Assembly: GCF_011602365.1 (NCBI RefSeq)
Contig: NZ_JAAONZ010000002.1
Coordinates: 434,001-498,000 of the forward strand
Direction: 5' to 3'
DNA from: Pseudomaricurvus hydrocarbonicus
GTDB taxonomy: Bacteria > Pseudomonadota > Gammaproteobacteria > Pseudomonadales > Cellvibrionaceae
DNA length: 64,000 nt
Every line of letters starts with the position of its first letter. The first letter of the stretch is position 1. This document shows, piece by piece, positions 49,606-58,846 of this stretch. Under the pieces are notes generated by a model that saw nothing but the letters and a program-made list of their open reading frames with translations, had not been told where the DNA came from and did not search any database. The translations under genes and the position numbers were made by a program.

Positions 49606-50589
49606 TCAAGGCTGATAACGAAAGTGCATGAGCTTTAGTTGTTGATTGGGGTCTTTGTCGGGAAAATCCGGTGAGGGCGTCAGGCGCTCCACAAAATAAC
49701 AGTCCGGACACTCTTCGCTGACCAGCGCCTGCAAAAAGTCCTCTCCCAACTCGGGAGCATTCAGGCACAGCAGCACATCGCCGCCCGCCGCCATAAACTC
49801 CGGCAAGCGCCGCACCAGCTTGCGGTAATCCTGCGCCGCCACAAAACTGCCGCGCTGGAAACTGGGCGGATCAATGATGGCGATGTCATAGGGACCGGGG
49901 CGACGAATACGCCCCCAGGATTTGAGAATATTTTCCTGTAAAAAACGAATCGAGTCCGTTGGCAAATGATTGAGGCGGTGGTTTTCACGCCCCTGGTTCA
50001 AGGCGCCGCGACTCATGTCCACATTCACCACCGACACCGCACCCGCCATCTGGGCGACCACTGAAAACGCACAGGTGTAGGAGAACAGATTCAATACCCG
50101 CTTGCCTTCAGCGCGCTGTTCAAGCCAGCCACGTCCGGGCTCCATATCCAGAAAGAAACCGGTATTTTGCCGGCCGCCCAACTGAATTGTGAATTTTGCC
50201 TGGCCCCGGCAAGCCCACACAGTGTTGGGCAACTCACCCCAGACACATTCCGCCGGCGCGTCCGGCAAATAACGACGCTGCACCAACAGGGCAGCCAAAG
50301 CATGCACTTCCGCAATCTCGGCGAGCTCGCGGATCACACGCGCCTCAAAGTCAGCGTCTTCGGGTGCTTTGAAAAACGTCACCCACAACACCGGGGCAAA
50401 CAGATCGACGGTCACCTGCTCGTAACCGGGATAGAGACAGCCACGCCCATGAAACAGGCGGCGTGAATCAACAGCCTGGTGGGAAGCCTCCTGCAACAAA
50501 TCACTGATTGGCCGCACCCCGCGAAGCTTTGCGTCGACCTGTTGTGCCGGCAAGGTAGCGTAGGCGGCGTGAGCGAATGAGGAATTCAA
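49606..50589 (-). CDS. Class I SAM-dependent methyltransferase, RlmI/RlmK-like
   Basis: A 327-residue methyltransferase of the Methyltrans_SAM (PF10672) type. The SAM motif is VLNLFSYTCAFSVVAQMAGA, followed by VNVDMSRGALNQGRENHRLN. The catalytic-site motif is DIAIIDPPSFQRGSF. The N-terminal half (LLVQRRYLPDAPAECVWGELP, GRQNTGFFLDMEPGR) is related to 23S rRNA cytosine methyltransferases. The target, rRNA or tRNA, is not determinable. It starts 3 bp after the ATP-NAD-kinase-like gene stop, so they share a transcript. Confidence 0.87.
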   Translation of the reverse strand: MNSSFAHAAYATLPAQQVDAKLRGVRPISDLLQEASHQAVDSRRLFHGRGCLYPGYEQVTVDLFAPVLWVTFFKAPEDADFEARVIRELAEIAEVHALAALLVQRRYLPDAPAECVWGELPNTVWACRGQAKFTIQLGGRQNTGFFLDMEPGRGWLEQRAEGKRVLNLFSYTCAFSVVAQMAGAVSVVNVDMSRGALNQGRENHRLNHLPTDSIRFLQENILKSWGRIRRPGPYDIAIIDPPSFQRGSFVAAQDYRKLVRRLPEFMAAGGDVLLCLNAPELGEDFLQALVSEECPDCYFVERLTPSPDFPDKDPNQQLKLMHFRYQP

Positions 50590-50592
50590 GAT

Positions 50593-51843
50593 TTATGGCT
50601 CCAGGGCATCAGGTCCGGCCGTATCAGACCCAACCGCATTAATATCAATAGGTGTGTGAGCGGCATCCGTGTCTGCCTCGAAATCGACTCCCAACGGGTA
50701 GAGAATCTGGTCGTGATAGCCGGTAGTCACCGGAATGTAACCTTGCCAGGCGGCATCCAGGGTTACGTCGTTACTGTCCATCAACAAAGGCCGCCCCTGC
50801 AGGGCCTTGATTTTACTCTTGGTCGCCAGCACCCAGACATTGTCCCGGCCAACGCGATGTAACACCCAGGGTGTCAACTGCTGATTGCCACGCCCGATCA
50901 GGGAGCCCTGACCACCGGTCACCGAGAGGACGATCACCGCCCGGCCCCGATGCTGACGCAACAACGCTTCCAGCTCCACACCAGACACATCGGCCGCCAC
51001 CAACTGCTCATTGCAGACCACATCGATGCCCAACAGGCTATTGGGCAGCCCCAATTCGTCCATCAGCGCTCTGGGCGTGGTGCCGGCACCAATCAGATAA
51101 TAGACATCGTCTTCCAGCCGCTCTCTTAAATCAGCCGCGATATCATCCAGCACCAGTTCTTCCACTTCCCGGCCGCCCTGTTTGGTGCTCTGAATGAAAT
51201 GACCACACTCAGGCACCTGCATTTCACCGTAGTACTGGCTTTTTACCACCCCCTGTCGAAAAGCGGCTTCATCGATATCGCGAACCTCCTGTAACCGCAG
51301 ATCCACCAGTTCACCCGACATCATCGCCAGCACCACTTCCGCAGCGCCTTCGGGCGAAATGGCAAACACTCCGGAATGCATTTTGACCCCGGAGGGAATG
51401 CCCAGCACCGGCAGCTCCTCCCCCACGGCACGGCAAACATCCCGGGCCGTGCCATCACCACCGACAAACAACAACAAATCAACACCGGCTTGCTGCAACT
51501 TACGCGCTGCCTGGCAGGTATCTTCTGCGCTGCTGTCCTCCGCCGGGCCGTCAAACACCACCTGCGGGGCAAACCCCGCCGCGGCAGCCTCCAACTCCCC
51601 CATCCCGCCGCTGCAAGTCATTACCGTGAGCAATTGCGAGTCGTTTGACGCCGCTCTCTCTGCCAATTTGCCCCGCAGTCGGGACAGACAGCGCTGCGCC
51701 CGCCCCGCTGCCCGTCGCTCAGCACCTTCCTGCAAAGCCTGGGCAACCAGCTCCCGATCATCGCTGCCTTTCAGGCCGACCGGGCCACCGATACCCGCCC
51801 AGGGGTTCACAATTAAGCCCAGCGTCAACCGGTTCATGCCCAT
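50593..51843 (-). CDS. ATP-NAD kinase family protein
   Basis: A 416-residue protein of the NAD-kinase-like superfamily. The nucleotide motif is LLFVGGDGTARDVCRAV, followed by VLGIPSGVKMHSGVFAISPEGAAEV, characteristic of the longer AcoX-type/uncharacterised group rather than classical NadK. The first strand reads LTLGLIVNPWAGIGGPVGLKG. The C-terminal half contains LIGAGTTPRALMDELGLPNSLLGIDVV and ends QGYIPVTTGYHDQILYPL. Its substrate is unproven. A GGATTA ribosome-like site precedes ATG 51843, with ATG 51837 the alternative. Confidence 0.85.
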   Translation of the reverse strand: MGMNRLTLGLIVNPWAGIGGPVGLKGSDDRELVAQALQEGAERRAAGRAQRCLSRLRGKLAERAASNDSQLLTVMTCSGGMGELEAAAAGFAPQVVFDGPAEDSSAEDTCQAARKLQQAGVDLLLFVGGDGTARDVCRAVGEELPVLGIPSGVKMHSGVFAISPEGAAEVVLAMMSGELVDLRLQEVRDIDEAAFRQGVVKSQYYGEMQVPECGHFIQSTKQGGREVEELVLDDIAADLRERLEDDVYYLIGAGTTPRALMDELGLPNSLLGIDVVCNEQLVAADVSGVELEALLRQHRGRAVIVLSVTGGQGSLIGRGNQQLTPWVLHRVGRDNVWVLATKSKIKALQGRPLLMDSNDVTLDAAWQGYIPVTTGYHDQILYPLGVDFEADTDAAHTPIDINAVGSDTAGPDALEP

Positions 51844-52407
51844 AAAGTAATCCTAACCATAAGATAATCTTTAACGTTGCCTCCCGGTCCGGCGAAGATA
51901 AGGGGGGAAGGCCGGTTACCCCTGACGGGATAACCCCCATCCGGGAAAGGCGGGATTCTATCAAAATTTCACGGTAACTTACGCCCGCAAACTTGGTTAA
52001 GCAGGCCGCCTCGAGGTTGAGGCGACACGGCCAGCACCGGCGAGAAATTGAACACAGGGATTACGCCGAAGCCTGACACCAGGATGGCCACTTTACACCC
52101 CCACTACCCAGGCACGCACTAAAACAAGACATCGCTCGCGGGCCTGAATGGCGACTTGAGAACCAAACTCATTGGCTGCGACCCACTTCAAAGCCCGCAA
52201 TGCACCACCATGAGCCACTCAAATCATTCGTTATAGTACTGAAATGCTTATTCAATTTCCTTCTAGCAAGCCGATACAAATCACAGTTTAAGGCCTAAAT
52301 TGAAGTCTATAATGAAATGGAGCCGGGCAGATTTGAGCACAGGATTGCGTCACAAATCTGTCACGACAAATCTTTATAGTACTTCCATCGACGACACAGG
52401 TATCAAA
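51844..52407. other. Spacer with no recognised gene
   Basis: About 560 bp between divergently oriented genes. The PA1571-family frame is open back to 52300, but the segment before 52408 is unconserved. No clear operators, tRNA or terminator were found. Confidence 0.5.
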
Positions 52408-52584
52408 ATGGCAGGCCAACTCTCAAACGCCACTTCCCATAACAGCTCTGCCCGGGACATTGATTTTCATGGTGCAGCAATTGTTAACGAGGACGGCGTC
52501 GAAATTCCGATCACTGCAGCAATGGTTGATGATGTGTTGATGCAGCTGCGCGAATTGGTTGATTCTGCAGATTCTGACATCTGA
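52408..52584 (+). CDS. PA1571-family small protein
   Basis: A 58-residue protein with the family core DIDFHGAAIVNEDGVEIPITAAMVDDVLMQLRELV, as in Pseudomonas PA1571. Function unknown; probably a small cytoplasmic regulator or partner. ATG 52408 (MAGQLSNATSH) is preferred because the homologous region begins soon after. The frame opens 108 bases upstream. It converges on pdxB with a 13-bp gap. Confidence 0.8.
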   Translation: MAGQLSNATSHNSSARDIDFHGAAIVNEDGVEIPITAAMVDDVLMQLRELVDSADSDI

Positions 52585-52597
52585 TCACCGATAAATC

Positions 52598-53833
52598 TCA
52601 ACTCTCCTCTCGTATTGCTAGGGTAAATCCTAAAGTCGCCAACAGCTTGTTGAGCGGCTTTTTTTTATCCTCTGCCAATCCCTCCGGCATAGCCCCCACC
52701 TGAAAACAGGGAAACTCGCGGCGCTTGGGGTAATTTTTACGCAACACATCGAACTCCCTGGCAAAAGCGGCCTCAGAGGCCAAGCTGGACTCTGTCAACA
52801 ACTGAGCGCGCATACGAGCATCATCAGCACCGACGTCATAAGCGGTCAAAATAGCCCGATTCAGCCAATCCTGCACGCTGCCATCATCCGCTGTTGTCGC
52901 GGCACCTTTAGCCGCCGCCTCGGGCTCCCTGCTGCCCCATGACAGACGCTGAGCACCGCTTTCATCTCCCGCCAGCAACGCCTCTGTGGTAGCTGCCTGC
53001 GCACACTTTAAATACCGGCAGAGTGCGCGGTATATCATCGCGGTCCCTTCCACCTTGCCATCATAGCTGTAGCCCGCAATATGAGGGCTGGCCAACGCCA
53101 CCAGCGGCATCAACCCCACATCCAGATTTGGCTCCGGCTCCCACACGTCCAGCGCAACCGTCACATCCTGACGCACCGATAACACCCGCTTTAAAGCCTG
53201 GTTATCAATCGCCGGGCCGCGGCCAGCGTTTATCAACAAACAACCGGGCTTGAGCTGTTGCAATTGCGCCTCACCCAGAAGATGGTGGGTGGGATGAGCA
53301 CCACTGCGGGTGTACGGGGTGTGCAGACACACCACGTCCGCTTGCAGGACCCTCTCCAGCTCACACAAGTCCGGATTATCCACCTCCGACAAAAAAGGAT
53401 CATAACAATCCACCGCAAGGCCCAAGGCCGATAACCGACGGTACAAATGCCCACCAACATTGCCACACCCAATAATGCCGAACGACGCCTGCAGCCAATT
53501 GGGTTTGAGCGTTGCCAGCACGCTGAATATATACTCGACCACGGAGTTGGCATTGCAGCCAGGGGCACTGTGATAAGTAATGCCACAGCGGGACAGGTAC
53601 TCCACATCAAGGTGATCAATACCAATGGTGCAGGTGCCGACAAACTTAACCCGACTGCCTGCCAGCAACGATTCGTTGACTGGCGTCACCGATCGCACCA
53701 GCAACACATCGGCCGACTGCACCTGCGCCGCCGTCAGGGTTCTGCCGGGATAGGTTTTCACCTCACCGAGTGTCTGAAAAAACTCGGACACAAAGGGAAT
53801 ATTTTCATCTGCCACAATCGTTAATTGCGTCAC
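52598..53833 (-). CDS. pdxB: 4-phosphoerythronate dehydrogenase
   Basis: A 411-residue D-2-hydroxyacid dehydrogenase of the PdxB type, second step of the DXP-dependent pyridoxal phosphate pathway. The N-terminal IVADENIPFVSEFFQTLGEVKTYPGR is diagnostic. The NAD motif is GIIGCGNVGGHLYRRL, the catalytic Arg is in INAGRGPAID, Glu in LDVWEPEP, and His in ASPHIAGYS. The C-terminal dimerisation domain of PdxB is present (LRKNYPKRREFPCFQV). It overlaps the nuclease gene stop by 4 bp, making pdxB, nuclease, epmC and cyclotransferase a compact leftward cluster. Confidence 0.95.
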   Translation of the reverse strand: MTQLTIVADENIPFVSEFFQTLGEVKTYPGRTLTAAQVQSADVLLVRSVTPVNESLLAGSRVKFVGTCTIGIDHLDVEYLSRCGITYHSAPGCNANSVVEYIFSVLATLKPNWLQASFGIIGCGNVGGHLYRRLSALGLAVDCYDPFLSEVDNPDLCELERVLQADVVCLHTPYTRSGAHPTHHLLGEAQLQQLKPGCLLINAGRGPAIDNQALKRVLSVRQDVTVALDVWEPEPNLDVGLMPLVALASPHIAGYSYDGKVEGTAMIYRALCRYLKCAQAATTEALLAGDESGAQRLSWGSREPEAAAKGAATTADDGSVQDWLNRAILTAYDVGADDARMRAQLLTESSLASEAAFAREFDVLRKNYPKRREFPCFQVGAMPEGLAEDKKKPLNKLLATLGFTLAIREES

Positions 53834-54837
53834 ACCAACTCCTGCTCTTGTTTTGCGTCAGCGCCATAGGCCAACTGCATTTGATCAAAGCGCTGCATTA
53901 ACCCCTGCCCAAAACCCATTTTCTGGCAAAAGGAAGCAAAGCGCTCCCGCTCCACTGCACTTATATCCAAACCCAGTGTAACGTCTGCGTAACCTTCTGC
54001 GACCAAATCAATGTCCGTGACAATATCGGCCAGACAGCGAGACAACACCATTTGCTCAGAGTGCAATGCCAACTTATCCGGAAGTGATCGGGCACCGCGA
54101 ATCGGCAAGCCGGGCAGGTCTATCAAGCCCGCAAAAATACGTTCAATGGAAGGCTGCCACTGCAACAGGGCCTGGGCAGTTTTTTGACCAATACCCGGCA
54201 CCCCCGGAATGTCGTCCGAGCTGTCGCCTACCAACGCGAGGTAGTCGGCCATCTGCTCCGGCCAGACCCCGAACTTCCTGTGAATATCGTCACGAAATGA
54301 TCGCGCTTGCTGATGTTCGTTGACGTAATCCCATAAGCAGTCTTGCGGCCGAAGTAATAACTGGCCCAGATCCTTATCGCGAGTGAGCACAGCAATGCCC
54401 TGCTCTTCCCCCTGCGAGTGCAGGTTCATCATGAGGGTTCCGAGCAGATCGTCGGCCTCGTAAGTTTCACTGGCAAAACAGGCGATACCAAGAATCCCGG
54501 TAATCTCCTGACAGGCCTGCAGCTGAAAAGCCAGGGCGTCATCCGGCAGGGCACGACTGCATTTATAATCCGGATAAAGTGTGTTTCGAAAACAGCTGCC
54601 CAGGCTTTCATCAAAGCAGGCCGCCATTTTTTGCGGCCTTTGCTGACGTAAGAAATTCAATAAAAACGCGGTATAGCCATACACCGCAGCGGTTGGATAA
54701 TCGTCTTCAGAAAACCAGTTATCCGGCAGCGAAAAATAATAACGGAAGATATAAATCGAGGCGTCCAACAGGCACACCGGCGGCGCAGATGCGTCAATAT
54801 CAGAGCCTGTCCCAGCTCGAGGATCGGGGCTGGTCAC
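53830..54837 (-). CDS. 5'-3' exonuclease / flap endonuclease
   Basis: A 335-residue nuclease like the N-terminal domain of DNA polymerase I. VCLLDASIYIFRYYF starts the PIN-like domain. Acidic metal sites are seen in ACFDESLGSCFRNTLYPDYKCSR, YEADDLLGTLM and VLTRDKDLGQLL. The H3TH motif is LVGDSSDDIPGVPGIGQKTAQALLQW. It should trim flaps or RNA primers. It overlaps epmC upstream and pdxB downstream by 4 bp each. The ~20-residue leader before the domain is unconserved, so an internal start is possible. Confidence 0.9.
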   Translation of the reverse strand: MTSPDPRAGTGSDIDASAPPVCLLDASIYIFRYYFSLPDNWFSEDDYPTAAVYGYTAFLLNFLRQQRPQKMAACFDESLGSCFRNTLYPDYKCSRALPDDALAFQLQACQEITGILGIACFASETYEADDLLGTLMMNLHSQGEEQGIAVLTRDKDLGQLLLRPQDCLWDYVNEHQQARSFRDDIHRKFGVWPEQMADYLALVGDSSDDIPGVPGIGQKTAQALLQWQPSIERIFAGLIDLPGLPIRGARSLPDKLALHSEQMVLSRCLADIVTDIDLVAEGYADVTLGLDISAVERERFASFCQKMGFGQGLMQRFDQMQLAYGADAKQEQELV

Positions 54838-55400
54838 AATGCATCACGACAAAAATAGGCCGGGTTCAACGGATTGCACAACCCCGTTTTGTTGGCCAGC
54901 GCTTGCGCAAACAAATCCGCTCGCGGCGGCAGGCCAAGGCGGCAGTAATCCAGTACTTGCAGGTGAACAGCATCCTTAAAACCATCACTGGCCCCTAACG
55001 CCGCTTCCAAATTATCCGCGCTCACACGAAACTTTCGGCCGGCCGCCATCGAAAAAATCCATTCAAACGCCTGCGGCTTTACCTCCAGCCGTTCAAACAA
55101 CGCCTGCTGATCGGCGCTGCGACCATCCGGTGCGTACCAGTAACCGTAATCCTCCAATTGCCTTCGCTCGGGGCCAGCCACACACCAATGAGCGATTTCA
55201 TGCAACGCACTGGCGGCATAGTCGCGGGTATACACAATCTCGTGATAACCAAGCGGATCTTCTGTCGGGCGGTAAATGGGTTCATCTCCACCTCCGACCA
55301 AACGCGTTCGGAACGAGCTTTCAAACACCTGATGGAATACAGCTTCAATATCCAGATGCTGTAAGGTGCAGTGGGCTGGTGCTTTTTCGAAAGCACTCAT
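54834..55400 (-). CDS. epmC: Elongation factor P hydroxylase
   Basis: A 188-residue EpmC/YfcM-type metalloenzyme that hydroxylates the modified lysine of EF-P. The hallmark is ALHEIAHWCVAG (HExxH), preceded by YHEIVYTRDYAAS and followed by RRQLEDYGYWYAPDGRSADQQ. The ending CNPLNPAYFCRDAL is family-typical. The ATG overlaps the upstream cyclotransferase stop by 4 bp. Confidence 0.92.
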   Translation of the reverse strand: MSAFEKAPAHCTLQHLDIEAVFHQVFESSFRTRLVGGGDEPIYRPTEDPLGYHEIVYTRDYAASALHEIAHWCVAGPERRQLEDYGYWYAPDGRSADQQALFERLEVKPQAFEWIFSMAAGRKFRVSADNLEAALGASDGFKDAVHLQVLDYCRLGLPPRADLFAQALANKTGLCNPLNPAYFCRDAL

Positions 55401-55918
55401 GCCCCTGCCACCTTCTCTTCAACAATGCCACCGGCGGCCTGAAGGCCGGAGACAGACTCGACCAGGTCATCCAGGCACGGTGTCAGCAACAAGCGCTCAT
55501 AATACCCTTGTGAAAGGTATGGTTTTGCTGCCAGCAGATGCTCCAGATACCAACGCTCCGGCCTCAAGCCTTCCGTGATCATGGCCCGGTTGGCGATATA
55601 CACCCAGGCAGCGATGACGCCCTCTGCGGTTTCCACTTCGTAGATATCGCGACTGTACAAGCGAGGCGCCCCCTCAAAAGGGTCCATTTTGGCGATTTCC
55701 GCCTCATCACAGAGCTGATACAAAACCCCCTCAACACGACTTCCCGTCGCATGCACCACATTGGCGTAAGCCCGGTGCGGTGCATCTGCGGCCCGCTTAT
55801 TAAAAGCCAACCCTAAACCGTGCAAATTACCGGACAATGCTCTATGAAAGCGCAGGCCTCGATCCAGCATGCGTTCGGCGTTCATATTAGAGCCATAGGC
55901 AAAGTAATACTCAGACAA
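55397..55918 (-). CDS. Gamma-glutamylcyclotransferase-family protein
   Basis: A 173-residue AIG2/GGCT-like protein. The substrate-loop signature is YYFAYGSNMNAERMLDRG, and the acidic catalytic region is MDPFEGAPRLYSRD. Proteins of this fold cyclise gamma-glutamyl peptides or amines to 5-oxoproline. A TTG at 55918 (LSEYYFAYGS) with GGGGG about 8 bp upstream is the likely start. The frame also opens at ATG 55969, but those 17 residues are hydrophobic and not conserved. It is the first gene of the cluster with epmC, nuclease and pdxB. Confidence 0.82.
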   Translation of the reverse strand: MSEYYFAYGSNMNAERMLDRGLRFHRALSGNLHGLGLAFNKRAADAPHRAYANVVHATGSRVEGVLYQLCDEAEIAKMDPFEGAPRLYSRDIYEVETAEGVIAAWVYIANRAMITEGLRPERWYLEHLLAAKPYLSQGYYERLLLTPCLDDLVESVSGLQAAGGIVEEKVAGA

Positions 55919-56117
55919 GTTATTGCCCCCGTTATGGATAAAGATTATAAAAACACAAAATAAATTCACTTCAAAGTATTGTGCTTTTGAAAAACTGCAT
56001 ATACCTTATGTAGTGAAGGTGTATGCCAATACACCTGCCTCAACGATCCACTCTTTGGCTGTGCAGCATTAGGCTCAAGAGTTAATTTTACCAGAGGCTT
56101 ATCATGGAGGTGGTATT

Positions 56118-56810
56118 ATGAAGACCTCAGTATCTGGCCACAACACGGATAACGTGGTCGATTTCTTCACCGGACAGTCCTACTCGGAACTGTTTAACTC
56201 TCGTATCATTCGTCTCTCTCCGGAGCTCGACGGTTTGGAGATGCTTTACTCCAACGAAGCAAGCCCCGACAAACTATTCAGCCTTAAGATTCTCTGCTGG
56301 GCCCTGCGAGCCAACGGTGAAGTTGTAGGTCTTGTCCCCTGGTTAGACGACATCGTCGCCGCCACGGAAATCCAGGACCCACTGAACGGCAAGTGGGAAG
56401 GCTACTACGATCCTGGCATTGATGAGATCTTTTTTGAGAGCCCTATTCACAAAGTGGTGGAACTGGAAACCGCGGCTGAATACTACGACTTCCAGTGCGA
56501 AAATCCCAACGATGTGCTGCAAGAGGTTCCGGATACCATTGGTACTCACGCAGTTTTGTCGGATAACGGTTTTCACAGCATCACCTTAACTGAGGTCGTA
56601 AGCTGGCGCCTTCATCATGATGGTACCATTTGCGGCATGCTGGCCGATCCTGCAAAAATTGAAAATACGCCGGTTCTTCCCGGTGACGATTGCCTCTACC
56701 CTGCCCAAAGCAGAGAGGAGTTTCGTTATTTCTTTCAGCACCAGATCGCCAACAAACTGAAAGCGGAAGACCCGGAAGCCCTCGCGGCCATCTCGACACT
56801 GGTTGAGTAG
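56118..56810 (+). CDS. Conserved hypothetical protein
   Basis: A 230-residue acidic, soluble protein; I recognise no catalytic motif. It has two similar-looking halves: LKILCWALRANGEVVGLVPWLDDIV (about 57-80) and ITLTEVVSWRLHHDGTICGMLADP (about 155-178), which may be an internal duplication. Homologues in marine gammaproteobacteria and Pseudomonas are usually annotated hypothetical. GGAGG lies about 9 bp before the ATG. It is monocistronic, with a strong hairpin after it. Confidence 0.75.
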   Translation: MKTSVSGHNTDNVVDFFTGQSYSELFNSRIIRLSPELDGLEMLYSNEASPDKLFSLKILCWALRANGEVVGLVPWLDDIVAATEIQDPLNGKWEGYYDPGIDEIFFESPIHKVVELETAAEYYDFQCENPNDVLQEVPDTIGTHAVLSDNGFHSITLTEVVSWRLHHDGTICGMLADPAKIENTPVLPGDDCLYPAQSREEFRYFFQHQIANKLKAEDPEALAAISTLVE

Positions 56811-56887
56811 CTGTAAGAACAAGCAGCAACGCAGCCAAAGAGAACCTTGGGCCGACGGCATCACCGCCGTCACACTTACGCCACCCA

Positions 56888-56916
56888 GGAAAGGGGAGCA
56901 TACCACTCCCCTTTCC
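56888..56916. terminator. Hairpin after the hypothetical gene at 56.1 kb
   Basis: GGAAAGGGGAG (56888-56898) and CTCCCCTTTCC (56906-56916) form a perfect 11-bp stem with a 7-nt loop. There is no T-run, so it may stabilise the mRNA 3' end or act as a weak terminator. Confidence 0.55.
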
Positions 56917-57111
56917 GAAGGCATCTAAGGCTTCAATTCAGCAAGCCAGAGACTTGTCACGGTCAAAAAAGTACACCGCCCTCTCTAACCTCAACCCAGC
57001 GTTATTCACACCCCGGCATAAAATCCGAACGCGGTGTCAGACTGCGCGTCCCCGCTTCAGGGCTGGCACCTCTGCAGCATTGCCTGCGGTTCCGTGCTCC
57101 ACTCCGACCGT

Positions 57112-57354
57112 TCACGCCTTTCGAACAAAGTAATAAAAGCCGGTTTCGTCCTTACCCTGATCCACCAGCTCATGACCCAGGAATTGGCAAAATTTAGGTA
57201 TATCCCGTTGTGTTGAAGGGTCTGAGGCCAGCACTTTGAGCAGATCGCCAGCACGGGCGTCTCTGATGGCCTTGTGCAGCATCATCACCGGTTCAGGGCA
57301 AAACAGACCATGAGTGTCTAAAATGTGATCAAATTCTTTTGTCATGGACGTCAT
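57112..57354 (-). CDS. tusA: TusA-family sulfurtransferase
   Basis: An 80-residue TusA/SirA-like protein. The active Cys lies in [19 protein letters not shown] (CPxP motif). The C-terminal [25 protein letters not shown] completes the fold. TusA relays sulfur for 2-thiolation of tRNA uridine-34. GGGGG lies about 12 bp before ATG 57354. Neighbouring tRNA-modification genes (trmL, mnmC) further right fit this role. Confidence 0.92.
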   Translation of the reverse strand: MTSMTKEFDHILDTHGLFCPEPVMMLHKAIRDARAGDLLKVLASDPSTQRDIPKFCQFLGHELVDQGKDETGFYYFVRKA

Positions 57355-57467
57355 TGTCTATGAATTCCCCCGGCAGTTCAAAGGCTGATTGCTACACTTA
57401 TAAAGAACCATGTAAGCAGACTTTCCAGTGTCTGAACCCTTGATTTATGCTGGTAGGGGACAACAAA

Positions 57468-57860
57468 ATGATGGCTGTCAACACCCACGCCAAGGCAAGA
57501 CCCGATCTGTTCAGCCGCGGAGCCCTGGAATTAACTTTTCGGGTACTTCGCAGACACAAACCGCAACTCGCCATGGATGTTCAAAATATACTGCAAGGCA
57601 ACAAAGTAGAAGCCCAGACCCTGAAACCCCTCAGTAGAGTCAACCCGAAATCCACAGCGGATCACTTTTACGTCTCCCTGCCACCGCAAACCATTGGCCA
57701 GGTTGTCAAGGCGTTAACCCATCTTGGCGAGGAGATGCTGGCACAACCGGACCGGGGCAATGGCAAACTGCTGATTATTCGTACGCTGATGAAAGATTGG
57801 ATGGACCTTGCCGACTGGATCATTATGCAGGTCGAGCGCCCCACCGGCGCCCGGCGCTAA
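57468..57860 (+). CDS. Conserved hypothetical protein
   Basis: A 130-residue basic cytoplasmic protein (MAVNTHAKARPDLFSRGALELTFRVLRRHKPQLAMDVQNILQG at its start). I recognise no domain. ATG 57468 has AGGGGA 8 bp upstream and is preferred over the frame opening at 57447. It is followed by a small ABM-domain gene in the same direction, 73 bp away. Confidence 0.75.
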   Translation: MMAVNTHAKARPDLFSRGALELTFRVLRRHKPQLAMDVQNILQGNKVEAQTLKPLSRVNPKSTADHFYVSLPPQTIGQVVKALTHLGEEMLAQPDRGNGKLLIIRTLMKDWMDLADWIIMQVERPTGARR

Positions 57861-57933
57861 AGCGGTTCTTTCAGTAACCCGATGAATTCAGTAAGATTGC
57901 GTCAATCAACCAGACAAAGCGCAGGAACATTTC

Positions 57934-58215
57934 ATGATCAATGTCTTAATTGAACGAAATATTGCAGAAGACATGGAAACTACATACGAGGCCGCAGCCA
58001 AGCGGACCTTGCATTTGGCCTATCAAGCTCCAGGGTTCATCAACGGTGAAACTTTTTCGGACCTTCACAATTCCCATCGTCGCTTTGTGCTATCCAAGTG
58101 GCGCAGTGCCCGCGACTGGTATAACTGGTACCATTCAGATGCCCGTCGCGAGACAATGAATGAGCTCAATTTATTGCTCAATGACCAGGAAAAAATTACC
58201 CTGCTTGAAAACTAA
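57934..58215 (+). CDS. Antibiotic-biosynthesis-monooxygenase (ABM) domain protein
   Basis: A 93-residue ferredoxin-like ABM fold: INVLIERNIAEDMETTYEAAAKRTLHLAYQAPGFINGETFSDLHNSHRRFVLSKWRSARDWYNWY. The conserved FxGxE/W...W pattern is visible. Such proteins occur as small monooxygenases or heme/quinone-interacting proteins; no activity can be assigned. It converges on the alpha/beta hydrolase gene with a 7-bp gap. Confidence 0.85.
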   Translation: MINVLIERNIAEDMETTYEAAAKRTLHLAYQAPGFINGETFSDLHNSHRRFVLSKWRSARDWYNWYHSDARRETMNELNLLLNDQEKITLLEN

Positions 58216-58222
58216 AAGACCT

Positions 58223-58846
58223 CTACCGCTGCCCTGAGATAAAATCAGCAACGGCATCTGCAGCACTGATCAAGTGCTGCTGTTGAGTCAGCCCGGAGCG
58301 AACCCTGGGTTTGAAGTCATGATCACCATCTTCCAGCCAACACAACCCAATAGCCCTCGACAAGTCATATTGTTCCACTTCTTCACGCTTGCCCAGCGCG
58401 TCCCGGGTCCCCTGCACAATTAACGTCGGTGCAGCCAACGCGCGCAGGTGCTCCGTGCGCGTTTTTTCAGGTTTGGCGGGTGGGTGAAAGGGATACCCCA
58501 AACACACACAACCTTTGACTGGCATCTCATCGGCAATCAAAGACGCCATGCGCCCCCCCATGGACTTGCCCCCTATAAAGACATTGTCGAGGTGGGAGCA
58601 TTGTTCAACAACCTGCCTCCAGGCCTCCAGCAAGACCGGCTGGCGATCCGGTGGGCGCTTGCTGCCGCCGTGACGGCGCTGCTGCATATAAGGGAATTCA
58701 AACCGTACAACCCCGATGTTTCTCTCCACCAGCAACCGCGCCATGACGTCCATAAATTCACTGTCCATGGGCGCACCTGCCCCATGAGCCAGCAGCAAAT
58801 GGGCAACGGGAGCCTCCGGGACCGTGTGTAACAACTCAAACGTCAT
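58223..58846 (-). CDS. Alpha/beta-family hydrolase (KANL3/TEX30-like)
   Basis: A 207-residue dienelactone-hydrolase-like protein. HLLLAHGAGAPMDSEFM holds the oxyanion region, IGGKSMGGRMASLIAD the nucleophile elbow Ser, and IVQGTRDALGKREEV and DGDHDFKPR the acid and His. ATG 58846 (MTFELLHTV) matches family length. The frame runs further upstream inside yheU, and ATG 58858 is the alternative. It overlaps the yheU stop by 11 bp, so the two are coupled. The substrate is unknown. Confidence 0.87.
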   Translation of the reverse strand: MTFELLHTVPEAPVAHLLLAHGAGAPMDSEFMDVMARLLVERNIGVVRFEFPYMQQRRHGGSKRPPDRQPVLLEAWRQVVEQCSHLDNVFIGGKSMGGRMASLIADEMPVKGCVCLGYPFHPPAKPEKTRTEHLRALAAPTLIVQGTRDALGKREEVEQYDLSRAIGLCWLEDGDHDFKPRVRSGLTQQQHLISAADAVADFISGQR